Assembly (NCBI GenBank): GCA_024274995.1
Contig: JAJSAA010000279.1
Span: 1 to 11,281, forward strand
DNA length: 11,281 bases
Reading direction: 5' to 3'
Source: Deltaproteobacteria bacterium
Lineage (GTDB): Bacteria > Desulfobacterota > Desulfobulbia > Desulfobulbales > VMSU01
Shown: piece after piece, positions 4,675 through 11,281 of the stretch
Numbering within the stretch: the first letter of the stretch is position 1
Layout: every line of letters begins with the position of its first letter
Notes under the pieces: generated by a model
Database searches by the model: none
What the model saw: the letters and a program-made list of their open reading frames with translations, nothing else
Told to the model about the DNA's origin: nothing
Program-made: the position numbers and the translations under genes

Positions 4675-7038
4675 TTAACTTATCTGCTCTGATTCAGTTG
4701 TCTTTTCGCTATCGGCTGTATTTTCTGGTTCTGTTACTTCCTTTATGGCGGGACTATCCTTGGAGACTGCCGCCGGAAGATCCAGGTTGTAGTTCATCTT
4801 GGCAGTTACCAGACCGGCAAGATCAAGAATCAGACCAACCCGGCCGTCGCCGAGGATGGTGCCGCCGGCTACACCGGTGATATCGGTGATGCCGCCCAGA
4901 TTTTTTATAACCACCTCCTGTTTGCCAAGGAGTTCATCCACCATGATGGCCCGCTGTTTGCCTTCCGATTCCACTACCACCACAATGGCCTCGCAGGGAT
5001 CTGTGCATTTGGCCTCGACCTGAAAGTATTTATAGAGCCGGATGATGGGTACCAGGCTGCCGCGCACCAGTAGAGTCTCGCCCTGGCCCTTGATGGTTTT
5101 ATAATCCTCCCGCCGGGGTCTGAATGATTCGCGAATGGCAATGGTGGGAATAATGTAACGTTCTGTACCCACCTGCACTATAATGCCGTCAATAATGGCC
5201 AGGGTCAGCGGCAGGCGGATGGTGAAAATAGAGCCCTTGCCCGGTTCACTCATCACATCTACCTTGCCACGCAGTTTTTCAACGGCCTTTTTTACCACGT
5301 CCATTCCCACCCCCCGCCCGGAGACATCCGTTATCTGATCGGCGGTGGAAAATCCGGGCAGAAAGACCAGGTTGTTGAGATCATGGTCAGATAGATTATC
5401 AGATTCCTGAATCAGGCCGCGTTCCAGGGCCTTGCGTCTTATTTTTTCGGTATTCAGCCCTTGGCCGTCGTCCTCGATTTCAATGACCATATAGCCGCCC
5501 TTTTGATAGGCTCGGAGACTAACTGTGCCATAAACGGGTTTGCCAAGACGCTTGCGCTCTTCCGGCATCTGGACACCGTGATCAACGGAATTACGCATCA
5601 TGTGTACCAGGGGGTCGTAGATGGAATCCACCATATTGCGGTCGATCTCGGTCTCTTCGCCCTCCATAACCAGATTCGCCTGCTTGCCGGTTTTTTTGGA
5701 GAGGTCGCGTACCAGACGAATCATCTTCTGGAAGGTCTGGCGGATGGGAACCATGCGCATGGACATGGAGGTTTTTTGCAACTCGCTGGTAATCCGGAAC
5801 AACTGGCCGAAATCTTTGTTTAATTTTGGGTCGGCGATGGCCGTTATATGGGGATTGGCTCTCACCATGGTCTGCATGATAACCAGCTCGCCCACGGCGT
5901 TTACCAGGCCGTCGAGTTTGTCCACGTCCACCTTGATGGTGGCCCCTACCTTTTTGGCCTTGGTCTTGGGCTTGGCCGCCGCGGGGGGCGCGGGCGGGGC
6001 TATAGATGATTTGGGCGGGGGGGGCGGCGGAGCAGCGGCCAGCGGCGGTGTCGTGGCCGATGGCGGTGCTGCGGATTCTGTGGTTTGAGCTGGAGCGGCA
6101 GAGGTCGCGGCCGGGCTTGCTGTTGCTGGCTCTTCAACCGTTTCTGCCCCCTGAACTCCTTTTACCCAGCGTATATAATTGGATATGTCATAGTTTTTGT
6201 AGGATTCGGCACCGTTATCGATGGTGTTCTGCAGGTTGTCGGCCATGAGTTTCAGACAATCCCCGACCTTCAAAACCACTTCGATTACACTCTCGTCCAT
6301 GGCCCTGATATTATTACGGACATCGTCAAGGAGATTCTCGGTACTGTGGGCCAGGGCCTGAATATTAGTGAGATTAAGAAAGCCGGATACACCCTTGATG
6401 GTATGAAAGGGCCGGAAAATATTATTGATTATCTCCATGTCGCCGGGATTGTCTTCAAGATCAAGTATATTTACCTCGATGGACTCTAAGTGCTCCTTGG
6501 TTTCTTCAATGAAACCGCTTAAAAGTTCCATATCCTCCATGAAATCGAGGGATTCTGGCTTGGTGTCAAGGATAACCGGCTTATCCGGTGCCTCGGTTGC
6601 CGGGGCGCTGTTGGCTGAGGATGGTGATTGAGCGGGGGAGGGTGCCTGCTCTTCCGGCGGCGAATCCTTTGGCTTTTCGGCTGCTGCTGGGGAAGAGCTC
6701 AGGGTGGACAATAATTTATTAAAGGAGGCCAAGCTCTCCGAGTCATTGTCGTTTTTGCGGTAGATCTCCTCCATCAGGCCGATGCATTGGCCGACAATAT
6801 CAAAATTTTCGGCGCTGTCATCAATATCTGTCATGACGATTTTGCCCAGTACCGCCCGGAGATCAAGGGCCATTTGCTTGAGGTGGGGGAATTTTGTGGT
6901 AATATCGGGAGTGTTTTCTAAATTCTCCAAGTCCAGAATAAGATCGCCCACCACCGACAGATCGCCGGGATCAACCATCATGATTTTAAGGGCCAGGTCA
7001 TTAAGCAGTTTGTCGAATGTATTTACTTCTTCAGCCAT
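4675..7038 (-). CDS. cheA: CheA, chemotaxis histidine kinase with extended N-terminus
   Basis: 787-residue histidine kinase of the chemoreceptor array; it autophosphorylates in response to receptors and hands phosphate to CheY and CheB. Residues 1-110 are a helical extension I do not recognise. A Pro/Ala/Ser linker (about 115-160) follows, then the HPt (P1) domain at about 165-290 with phospho-accepting H212 in FRPFHTIKG. A second Pro/Ala linker (about 300-362) stands where a P2 domain would be; no P2 fold is apparent. The dimerisation helices start at about 365 (VDKLDGLVNAVGELVIMQT). The ATPase core has the N-box H479-N483-D486-H487, the G1 box DDGQG (523-527), the F-box FLPGFST (559-565) and the G2 box GRGVGMD (574-580). 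The regulatory CheW-like P5 domain spans about 612-745 and a short acidic Ser/Thr-rich tail ends the protein. ATG 7038 has GGAG (7045-7048) upstream. cheW follows 18 bases after the stop. Confidence 0.97.
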   Translation of the reverse strand: MAEEVNTFDKLLNDLALKIMMVDPGDLSVVGDLILDLENLENTPDITTKFPHLKQMALDLRAVLGKIVMTDIDDSAENFDIVGQCIGLMEEIYRKNDNDSESLASFNKLLSTLSSSPAAAEKPKDSPPEEQAPSPAQSPSSANSAPATEAPDKPVILDTKPESLDFMEDMELLSGFIEETKEHLESIEVNILDLEDNPGDMEIINNIFRPFHTIKGVSGFLNLTNIQALAHSTENLLDDVRNNIRAMDESVIEVVLKVGDCLKLMADNLQNTIDNGAESYKNYDISNYIRWVKGVQGAETVEEPATASPAATSAAPAQTTESAAPPSATTPPLAAAPPPPPPKSSIAPPAPPAAAKPKTKAKKVGATIKVDVDKLDGLVNAVGELVIMQTMVRANPHITAIADPKLNKDFGQLFRITSELQKTSMSMRMVPIRQTFQKMIRLVRDLSKKTGKQANLVMEGEETEIDRNMVDSIYDPLVHMMRNSVDHGVQMPEERKRLGKPVYGTVSLRAYQKGGYMVIEIEDDGQGLNTEKIRRKALERGLIQESDNLSDHDLNNLVFLPGFSTADQITDVSGRGVGMDVVKKAVEKLRGKVDVMSEPGKGSIFTIRLPLTLAIIDGIIVQVGTERYIIPTIAIRESFRPRREDYKTIKGQGETLLVRGSLVPIIRLYKYFQVEAKCTDPCEAIVVVVESEGKQRAIMVDELLGKQEVVIKNLGGITDITGVAGGTILGDGRVGLILDLAGLVTAKMNYNLDLPAAVSKDSPAIKEVTEPENTADSEKTTESEQIS

Positions 7039-7205
7039 TATTCACTCCAATATTGTGGACTGGGTAGAGAAATGATCCCTTCTAACTAATAGTTACAACA
7101 TACTATGGCATTCCTGTTTGCTGGAGATGAGGTTGAAACTCTCTCCCCCCAGTAAAAGCCATCATTTATTAGTTTGCAAATTTTTTGTCCCTTTTGGCAA
7201 GTTTT
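7039..7205 (-). other. Intergenic region upstream of cheA, probable site of a che operon promoter
   Basis: This 167-base gap is the largest non-coding stretch and separates the cell-wall pair from cheA. It holds the cheA Shine-Dalgarno (GGAG, 7045-7048) and a 13-base palindrome, TAACTA-a-TAGTTA (7083-7095), about 45 bases upstream of the cheA start. On the minus strand the first third after the lipoprotein stop is A-rich. I see no hairpin plus T-run terminator after the lipoprotein gene and no convincing sigma-70, sigma-28 or sigma-54 promoter, so read-through from upstream is possible. That a promoter lies here is inference from its size and position. Confidence 0.35.
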
Positions 7206-8921
7206 TTATTTATGCCGTGAAAATTTATTAAGTTGTTTGTCTAAGGCCTGCAGGTTTTGTTTGATTTTGTCAATAATTTTTACGTTCGGATATTCCACTA
7301 TGGCCTGGCGTAATAGATCTCTGGCTTGGAGCATCATCTTTTCCACGGTGAGCGGATCGGCGGTTCTCCTGGCTTTAAGAAACAGGGCGGCGGCCTCGCG
7401 GCGCATGGCTCTTGCCGCCATATTGGAGGCAGCGGCTAATTTCTTCTGGGCCTCTGCCCCATAGGCCGTGTTAAACAGCCCTTTGAATGCGGTGATGGCT
7501 GCCTTATATTTTTGGCGGTCAAGAAGATCAAGAGCTTGCCGCCATTCCTTATCTGTTTGTCTTTTCTGATCTATAATTTGCTGCTGTCTGGCGTTGTCCA
7601 CGGCCTCTTTTATTCTCTGGCGCTGGTTGGTTATCTCCTCGGCCGATAACAGAGGACTGAGCTGATCTAACAGAACCCCGGCCTTGGTAAATTCTCCAGC
7701 GGCCAGCAACTCATCAAGATTATTTAATTGTCTTTGCCGCCATTGGTCGGTGACGGCCGCCATCTTCTTTGCCATAAAGACGGCGTTGGCCTGCATGGCC
7801 TGGCTGCCAACCGCCTGGATCTGGGCCAGTTCGCTCTTTAAATCCTGTGCCGTTTGGTGGCTGTTGGCTCGATAATAAGCTCCTAATAATTTAATATATA
7901 CTGGAAAGAGGTCTGAATTCTGGTCTTGATTGATTATATATAACTGATTTTTGGCCCACTCTTGATATTGAAGGGTTTGGGCGAATTTTTGGTTCAGATC
8001 GTTATAGAGCGTTTTGGCCTCTTGGTCGCTGCCAGCGGCCATTAAAAGGTCGGCACGGCTGATTTCATCCTCTATTCCCCTTTTATTCCCGGATTTAGAG
8101 AGGAGAGCGGCGGCTTCTCTGAATCTGCCCAGCCGCTTGAGAGCCAGTTCGTAAGCCTTGGATAAATCGGGATTTACCGCCTTGGGGCCGTAGAGATTAA
8201 TGAAGTCAGTATAGGCCTGAACGGCCTGTTGCGGACGGCCCTGGCGCAGATATCCCCGCACCCGGGATTCGGCCTCCTGAATGGCTGTCTGCTGCCATTT
8301 TTTGATTCCAGCCTGGAGATTCTCGGCGGTTTGAGCCCTTATTGGCTCACAGTCAGAGGCTGAATAATTAATATCAAGACGATATAATTCGGCGGCTGAG
8401 GGGGCAGCTTTTGGTTGATTGGCGGTTGCCAGGTTATAGTCTCTGCGCAGGGCGGCCGCTTTGTGCAGGCAATCGTTAACCTCCGGCGGTATCGGCATTA
8501 GCATTGTTTCGGTAAGGTCGGCATGTAATTGCTGCCATACCCTGGTTTTTTCTTGATACCATTTGAGGCGCTCCTGGTTGAATTTAAGCACCATGGGCCA
8601 GGACTCGGCGGCTGGGAAGCCTGATTCAGCGGTTTCGGTATTTTGTAACTGGTTGCTGCCGGGTGCCGCTTTGCCGGCCGGTTGGATATTAGTATTTTTA
8701 GTCTTTTCGGGGGTCGGGAATGGACTCTCGGCAGGCGGCGGCGGGGTGATCGCGTTTTCAGACCCCGCCGGCACCGCAGTGCCGGGCTGGGGCCTGGTTG
8801 TCCGGGCGGCAACCGGCGGTTTTGAACCAAAGACGGGGAAATTCGGCATTGAGGCGCAGCCGCTGATTAATATGCTTAGACCGGCACCAAGCCAATTCAA
8901 TATCTTATTGCGTTTTATCAT
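7206..8921 (-). CDS. Outer-membrane lipoprotein with TPR-like helical repeats
   Basis: 571-residue predicted lipoprotein. The signal peptide is short and typical: positive KRNK, hydrophobic core LGAGLSILIS, lipobox ISGC with acylated C22. Ala at +2 argues for transfer to the outer membrane. Residues about 30-105 are a Pro/Thr/Ala-rich linker that could span periplasm. The remainder (about 106-565) is highly helical, rich in Ala, Gln, Arg and Lys. It contains TPR-like helix pairs, for example GYLRQGRPQQAVQAYTDFI (223-241), ALKRLGRFREAAALL (260-274), LLAAGEFTKAGVLLDQL (405-421) and LLDRQKYKAAITAFKGLF (466-483). ATG 8921 has GGAG (8930-8933) eight bases upstream. The start overlaps the PBP gene by 17 bases, so translation is coupled. 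I cannot name a family. By analogy with LpoA and LpoP, which are TPR-containing lipoproteins that activate class A PBPs, it may activate the adjacent PBP; this is inference. A generic periplasmic scaffold is the alternative. Confidence 0.82.
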   Translation of the reverse strand: MIKRNKILNWLGAGLSILISGCASMPNFPVFGSKPPVAARTTRPQPGTAVPAGSENAITPPPPAESPFPTPEKTKNTNIQPAGKAAPGSNQLQNTETAESGFPAAESWPMVLKFNQERLKWYQEKTRVWQQLHADLTETMLMPIPPEVNDCLHKAAALRRDYNLATANQPKAAPSAAELYRLDINYSASDCEPIRAQTAENLQAGIKKWQQTAIQEAESRVRGYLRQGRPQQAVQAYTDFINLYGPKAVNPDLSKAYELALKRLGRFREAAALLSKSGNKRGIEDEISRADLLMAAGSDQEAKTLYNDLNQKFAQTLQYQEWAKNQLYIINQDQNSDLFPVYIKLLGAYYRANSHQTAQDLKSELAQIQAVGSQAMQANAVFMAKKMAAVTDQWRQRQLNNLDELLAAGEFTKAGVLLDQLSPLLSAEEITNQRQRIKEAVDNARQQQIIDQKRQTDKEWRQALDLLDRQKYKAAITAFKGLFNTAYGAEAQKKLAAASNMAARAMRREAAALFLKARRTADPLTVEKMMLQARDLLRQAIVEYPNVKIIDKIKQNLQALDKQLNKFSRHK

Positions 8922-11281
8922 CGGCGTTTCTCCAGAATGGTCTGAAATATCTGTTCAGGTGAACCTGGCCGGAAGGCTTGATGGTTCCAAAACTTATCAT
9001 ATCCGGGCCAATTTGAGTTTTACCGTTGTCATCATAGCTATAGGGCTGCAGAATCTCATCGCCAGTGGCCATTATTTTATTTCCGGCCGCTGTGGAGATG
9101 TGGATTTGGCCCAGATCCGGGTAGATAAGGGGTACTTCTTTGGCTCCGGCAAAGAACAGGGCGCCAAGATCAACCTTGTCGGCAATTGTGCTCAGTTGGT
9201 GAGCGGCTAACAGTGACCAGAGGGGAAGGGCGGCCTGGGAACCAGTCATATGGCTGGAGTGGCGCACCATGGGTTGATTATTGTCAAAGCCGGTATAGAC
9301 GGCAATTGTTGTGCCGTTTTCAAGGCTGAGGGCCTTATGCTTAGTGCCTAAGCCGGGGACATAACCAACAAAGGCGGCGTTGCGGAAATCATTGGCGGTA
9401 CCGGTCTTGCCTAACAGGGGCAGGTGGAGGTCAAGATCAGCTAACATTTTACCGCGGCTGACATCCATACTGCTCAGTTTTATATGGTCGTAGGCATAAC
9501 GTCCGGTGCCATAACGCACCACATGACGCAGGATGTCGGATACTGCCAGCGAGGTCTGGGGGTCGATGATTCTTTTTCTGCTGTGAGCCGGGGTATAGAT
9601 TACATCGCCATCGGAATTCTCAATTCGTTTGATGAGCATCAGTGATTCAGCGCTGCCCTGGCGGCCGGTGTGGTAACTTAAGCCGGTTATAATGCTCTCA
9701 TAGGCCCTGGCCATATCAAGGGTGGTGGTGACATTTGAACCAAGAGGGAATGACAGTACCGGCTGCAGATTACTTTTGATGCCCATTTGATGGCAGAGGG
9801 CGATTAAATATTTGAGGCCGGCCAGCACCCTGAAATCACGTAATTGATAAAGAATTTCAGGGCCGTAGGGCGGTAATTTTTTCAAATTAGTGAATTGCGC
9901 TGCAAGATCGTCTTTTAATTGTTTAAAGCTGGCAGCCGACAACAGGCCGTCTAACCTTATATCGTCCCAGAATCCTGCATCCTGGCCGTCTGCCAGCCAC
10001 TTTTTAGTGACTCCTGCCGTATTAAGCCGCTGCCAGCCGGAACCGGGGGACTTGTGGCTGAAATCGTATTGTTTTTGAGTCGGGTTGTAATAGAGCCGGA
10101 AGCCCTTCTGCCGGGTGTGGTATAGATCAGGATTGAGCCATGGGCCGCCGGGCATTGTCCGCTCAACTTGCTCCCGCAGGGCCATAAGCCCTGAATATAT
10201 GTCTTTCTGACGCAGGTATGAATGACGCAGGATATTGCGGCGTACCTCATTCTCATAGGCCTTTTCATGCTTTTTCGGTACGACGTTATTAAGTGAATAA
10301 TGCAGCTGGCGAATTATACCGTAGTCCTTGTTTCTACCGGCAAAGAGGAGGTCGGGCTCCATGGCTTTTACCGCCCGTTGAAAGGCCAGACCCCGCAGGG
10401 CCTCATCGTTGACCATGATGCCCTCATGATCTCGGATACGACTGCGGTATTCCTGGTAGGACTCTTCGGGGCCGCGATTTAGATTAATACCGTTCAATAT
10501 ATCTTTGAACTGTAGGGGAGAGAGGCGGTCACAGAGGTGATAGAGCAGCCAGACCGAGGCCACATTCTCTGATTTTGTTCCAGCCCAGCTTATGGATACC
10601 CAGCTGTAAGGGCTTTTGTGGTCTGGTCTGGGGATGTAGACCTGGTTGCGGAAGACAAAGGCGTTGCGCTCATTATTCAGGAGATCGGCGGTGTTCCAGC
10701 CTAACTGCAGGGCGGCGGTATAGAGCAGAGGTTTACTCTCTGAACCCATGAGGCGGCGGGCCCGGGTGGCCCGGTTGAAGAAGCGGTTTTCGCTGCCGCC
10801 GATCATGGTTCTGATGGTTCCATCTTTTAAGATCATAATCCCGCCCTGCAGATCAGGATATTTCTCCAGGGACAGATAAACCGTACCGTTTATGGTATCT
10901 ATATCCCGAATTCGGACGTAAACTGGATCACCAGGGCGGAGGGTATTGAGGAATTTAAGCGCCTCCTTTTTGTCGGCCGTTGACCAGCGCTGGTGGTTGA
11001 ATTTCGTGAGGTTTGTGACTAACGGCATCAGGCCCTGCCGGTCAATTAGGCCGTGTCTGTCTGCTTGCCCACGGCGGGGGAAGTCAATTTTAAGGGTGCT
11101 GTTATGGCGGTCAATGGCGCTGATTGTGCCGAAGAGAAAGGCACCGGGACGGAATTTAATCTGCCCTTGTTTTTTGGTTAGCAAGGTGTATTTTTTACGC
11201 AGTTTACCGGCGTCATAACCGCGCAGGCGCACGGACAGGCGTGATAATTCCCGGCGCAGGGCATCGAGAGAAAAATTTTCA
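8905..11281 (-). CDS. Class A-type penicillin-binding protein, transpeptidase part (5' end outside window)
   Basis: Peptidoglycan cross-linking enzyme of the periplasmic face. The frame is open to the right edge, so the N-terminus is missing; any membrane anchor and GT51 glycosyltransferase domain would lie upstream. Counting from an in-frame GTG at 11232, which is probably internal, residues 30-128 look like the OB-like domain between GT51 and transpeptidase in PBP1A relatives. The class A lead-in QGGIMILKDGT and NRATRARR follows, then the nucleophile motif S164-E-S-K167, S221-E-N223, and K609-T-G611-T. The block LGSNVTTTLDMARAY (498-512) is also typical. SEN and KTG are 386 residues apart, far more than in E. 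coli PBP1A or PBP1B, because residues about 251-470 form a charged, mostly helical insert. About 100 residues after the usual domain end (TGSQAALPLW) form an extra C-terminal part. The stop overlaps the lipoprotein gene by 17 bases. Class A is inferred from motif wording, as GT51 is not visible. Confidence 0.9.
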   Translation of the reverse strand, partial: ENFSLDALRRELSRLSVRLRGYDAGKLRKKYTLLTKKQGQIKFRPGAFLFGTISAIDRHNSTLKIDFPRRGQADRHGLIDRQGLMPLVTNLTKFNHQRWSTADKKEALKFLNTLRPGDPVYVRIRDIDTINGTVYLSLEKYPDLQGGIMILKDGTIRTMIGGSENRFFNRATRARRLMGSESKPLLYTAALQLGWNTADLLNNERNAFVFRNQVYIPRPDHKSPYSWVSISWAGTKSENVASVWLLYHLCDRLSPLQFKDILNGINLNRGPEESYQEYRSRIRDHEGIMVNDEALRGLAFQRAVKAMEPDLLFAGRNKDYGIIRQLHYSLNNVVPKKHEKAYENEVRRNILRHSYLRQKDIYSGLMALREQVERTMPGGPWLNPDLYHTRQKGFRLYYNPTQKQYDFSHKSPGSGWQRLNTAGVTKKWLADGQDAGFWDDIRLDGLLSAASFKQLKDDLAAQFTNLKKLPPYGPEILYQLRDFRVLAGLKYLIALCHQMGIKSNLQPVLSFPLGSNVTTTLDMARAYESIITGLSYHTGRQGSAESLMLIKRIENSDGDVIYTPAHSRKRIIDPQTSLAVSDILRHVVRYGTGRYAYDHIKLSSMDVSRGKMLADLDLHLPLLGKTGTANDFRNAAFVGYVPGLGTKHKALSLENGTTIAVYTGFDNNQPMVRHSSHMTGSQAALPLWSLLAAHQLSTIADKVDLGALFFAGAKEVPLIYPDLGQIHISTAAGNKIMATGDEILQPYSYDDNGKTQIGPDMISFGTIKPSGQVHLNRYFRPFWRNADDKTQ

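Noticed and set aside
5461..6489. Several long plus-strand open frames opposite cheA
   Set aside because: They lie entirely antisense to the conserved kinase, linker and HPt coding sequence of cheA and show no family motifs.
7150..7200. Sigma-54-like promoter (GGGAC ... TTTGC on the minus strand) upstream of cheA
   Set aside because: The GG and GC elements are spaced 13 rather than 12 bases apart and the -24 element is poor, so it does not meet the consensus.
8563..9210. 215-codon plus-strand open frame spanning the lipoprotein/PBP junction
   Set aside because: It is antisense to two well-supported genes with clear motifs and ribosome binding sites, and its translation shows no recognisable domain. 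It is a shadow frame.
11230..11232. GTG at 11232 as the true start of the PBP gene
   Set aside because: The frame remains open for 16 more codons to the window edge, no Shine-Dalgarno precedes the GTG, and a class A PBP needs a membrane anchor and GT51 domain upstream.

Overview
The window is densely coding and every supported gene lies on the minus strand, so transcription runs from the right edge (11281) to the left edge (1). It looks like chromosomal DNA of a Gram-negative (diderm) bacterium of intermediate GC. The gene repertoire (CheA with a long N-terminal extension, CheW, CheR, CheD, a stand-alone HDOD protein, CheY, CheX, CheB) and a Lol-type outer-membrane lipoprotein suggest a deltaproteobacterial/Desulfobacterota-like organism. 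That assignment is inference from gene content; no rRNA or other marker is present.

Right part (11281 to 7206): a cell-wall pair. The first gene, cut by the right edge, encodes a class A-type penicillin-binding protein. It has an OB-like region followed by a transpeptidase domain with all three active-site motifs (SESK, SEN, KTG), and about 220 non-canonical residues sit between SEN and the later conserved blocks. Its last 17 bases overlap the start of a gene for a 571-residue lipoprotein with helical, TPR-like repeats. This arrangement resembles PBP/Lpo activator pairs.

Middle and left part (7038 to 1): a chemotaxis operon in the order cheA - cheW - cheR - cheD - HDOD gene - cheY - cheX - cheB (cheB cut by the left edge). 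Most junctions are tight: 12 bases for cheW/cheR, an ATGA overlap for cheD/HDOD, and 11 bases for HDOD/cheY. Together the genes give a full signalling circuit. CheA and CheW form the kinase core. CheY and CheB are the phospho-acceptors, CheR and CheB set receptor methylation, CheD deamidates receptors, and CheX dephosphorylates CheY-P. No chemoreceptor or flagellar gene is in the window, so the output (swimming, twitching or another response) cannot be read from it.

Non-coding DNA is scarce. The gaps are 7039-7205 (between the cell-wall pair and cheA), 3249-3315, 1349-1465 (cheY/cheX, carrying a REP-like inverted-repeat element) and 808-886 (before cheB). I found no tRNA, rRNA, CRISPR array, insertion sequence or convincing rho-independent terminator. 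I see no clear candidate for a wholly new system. The most unusual points are the insert in the PBP transpeptidase domain, the PBP-lipoprotein pairing, the extra N-terminal region of CheA, and the HDOD protein embedded in the che operon.
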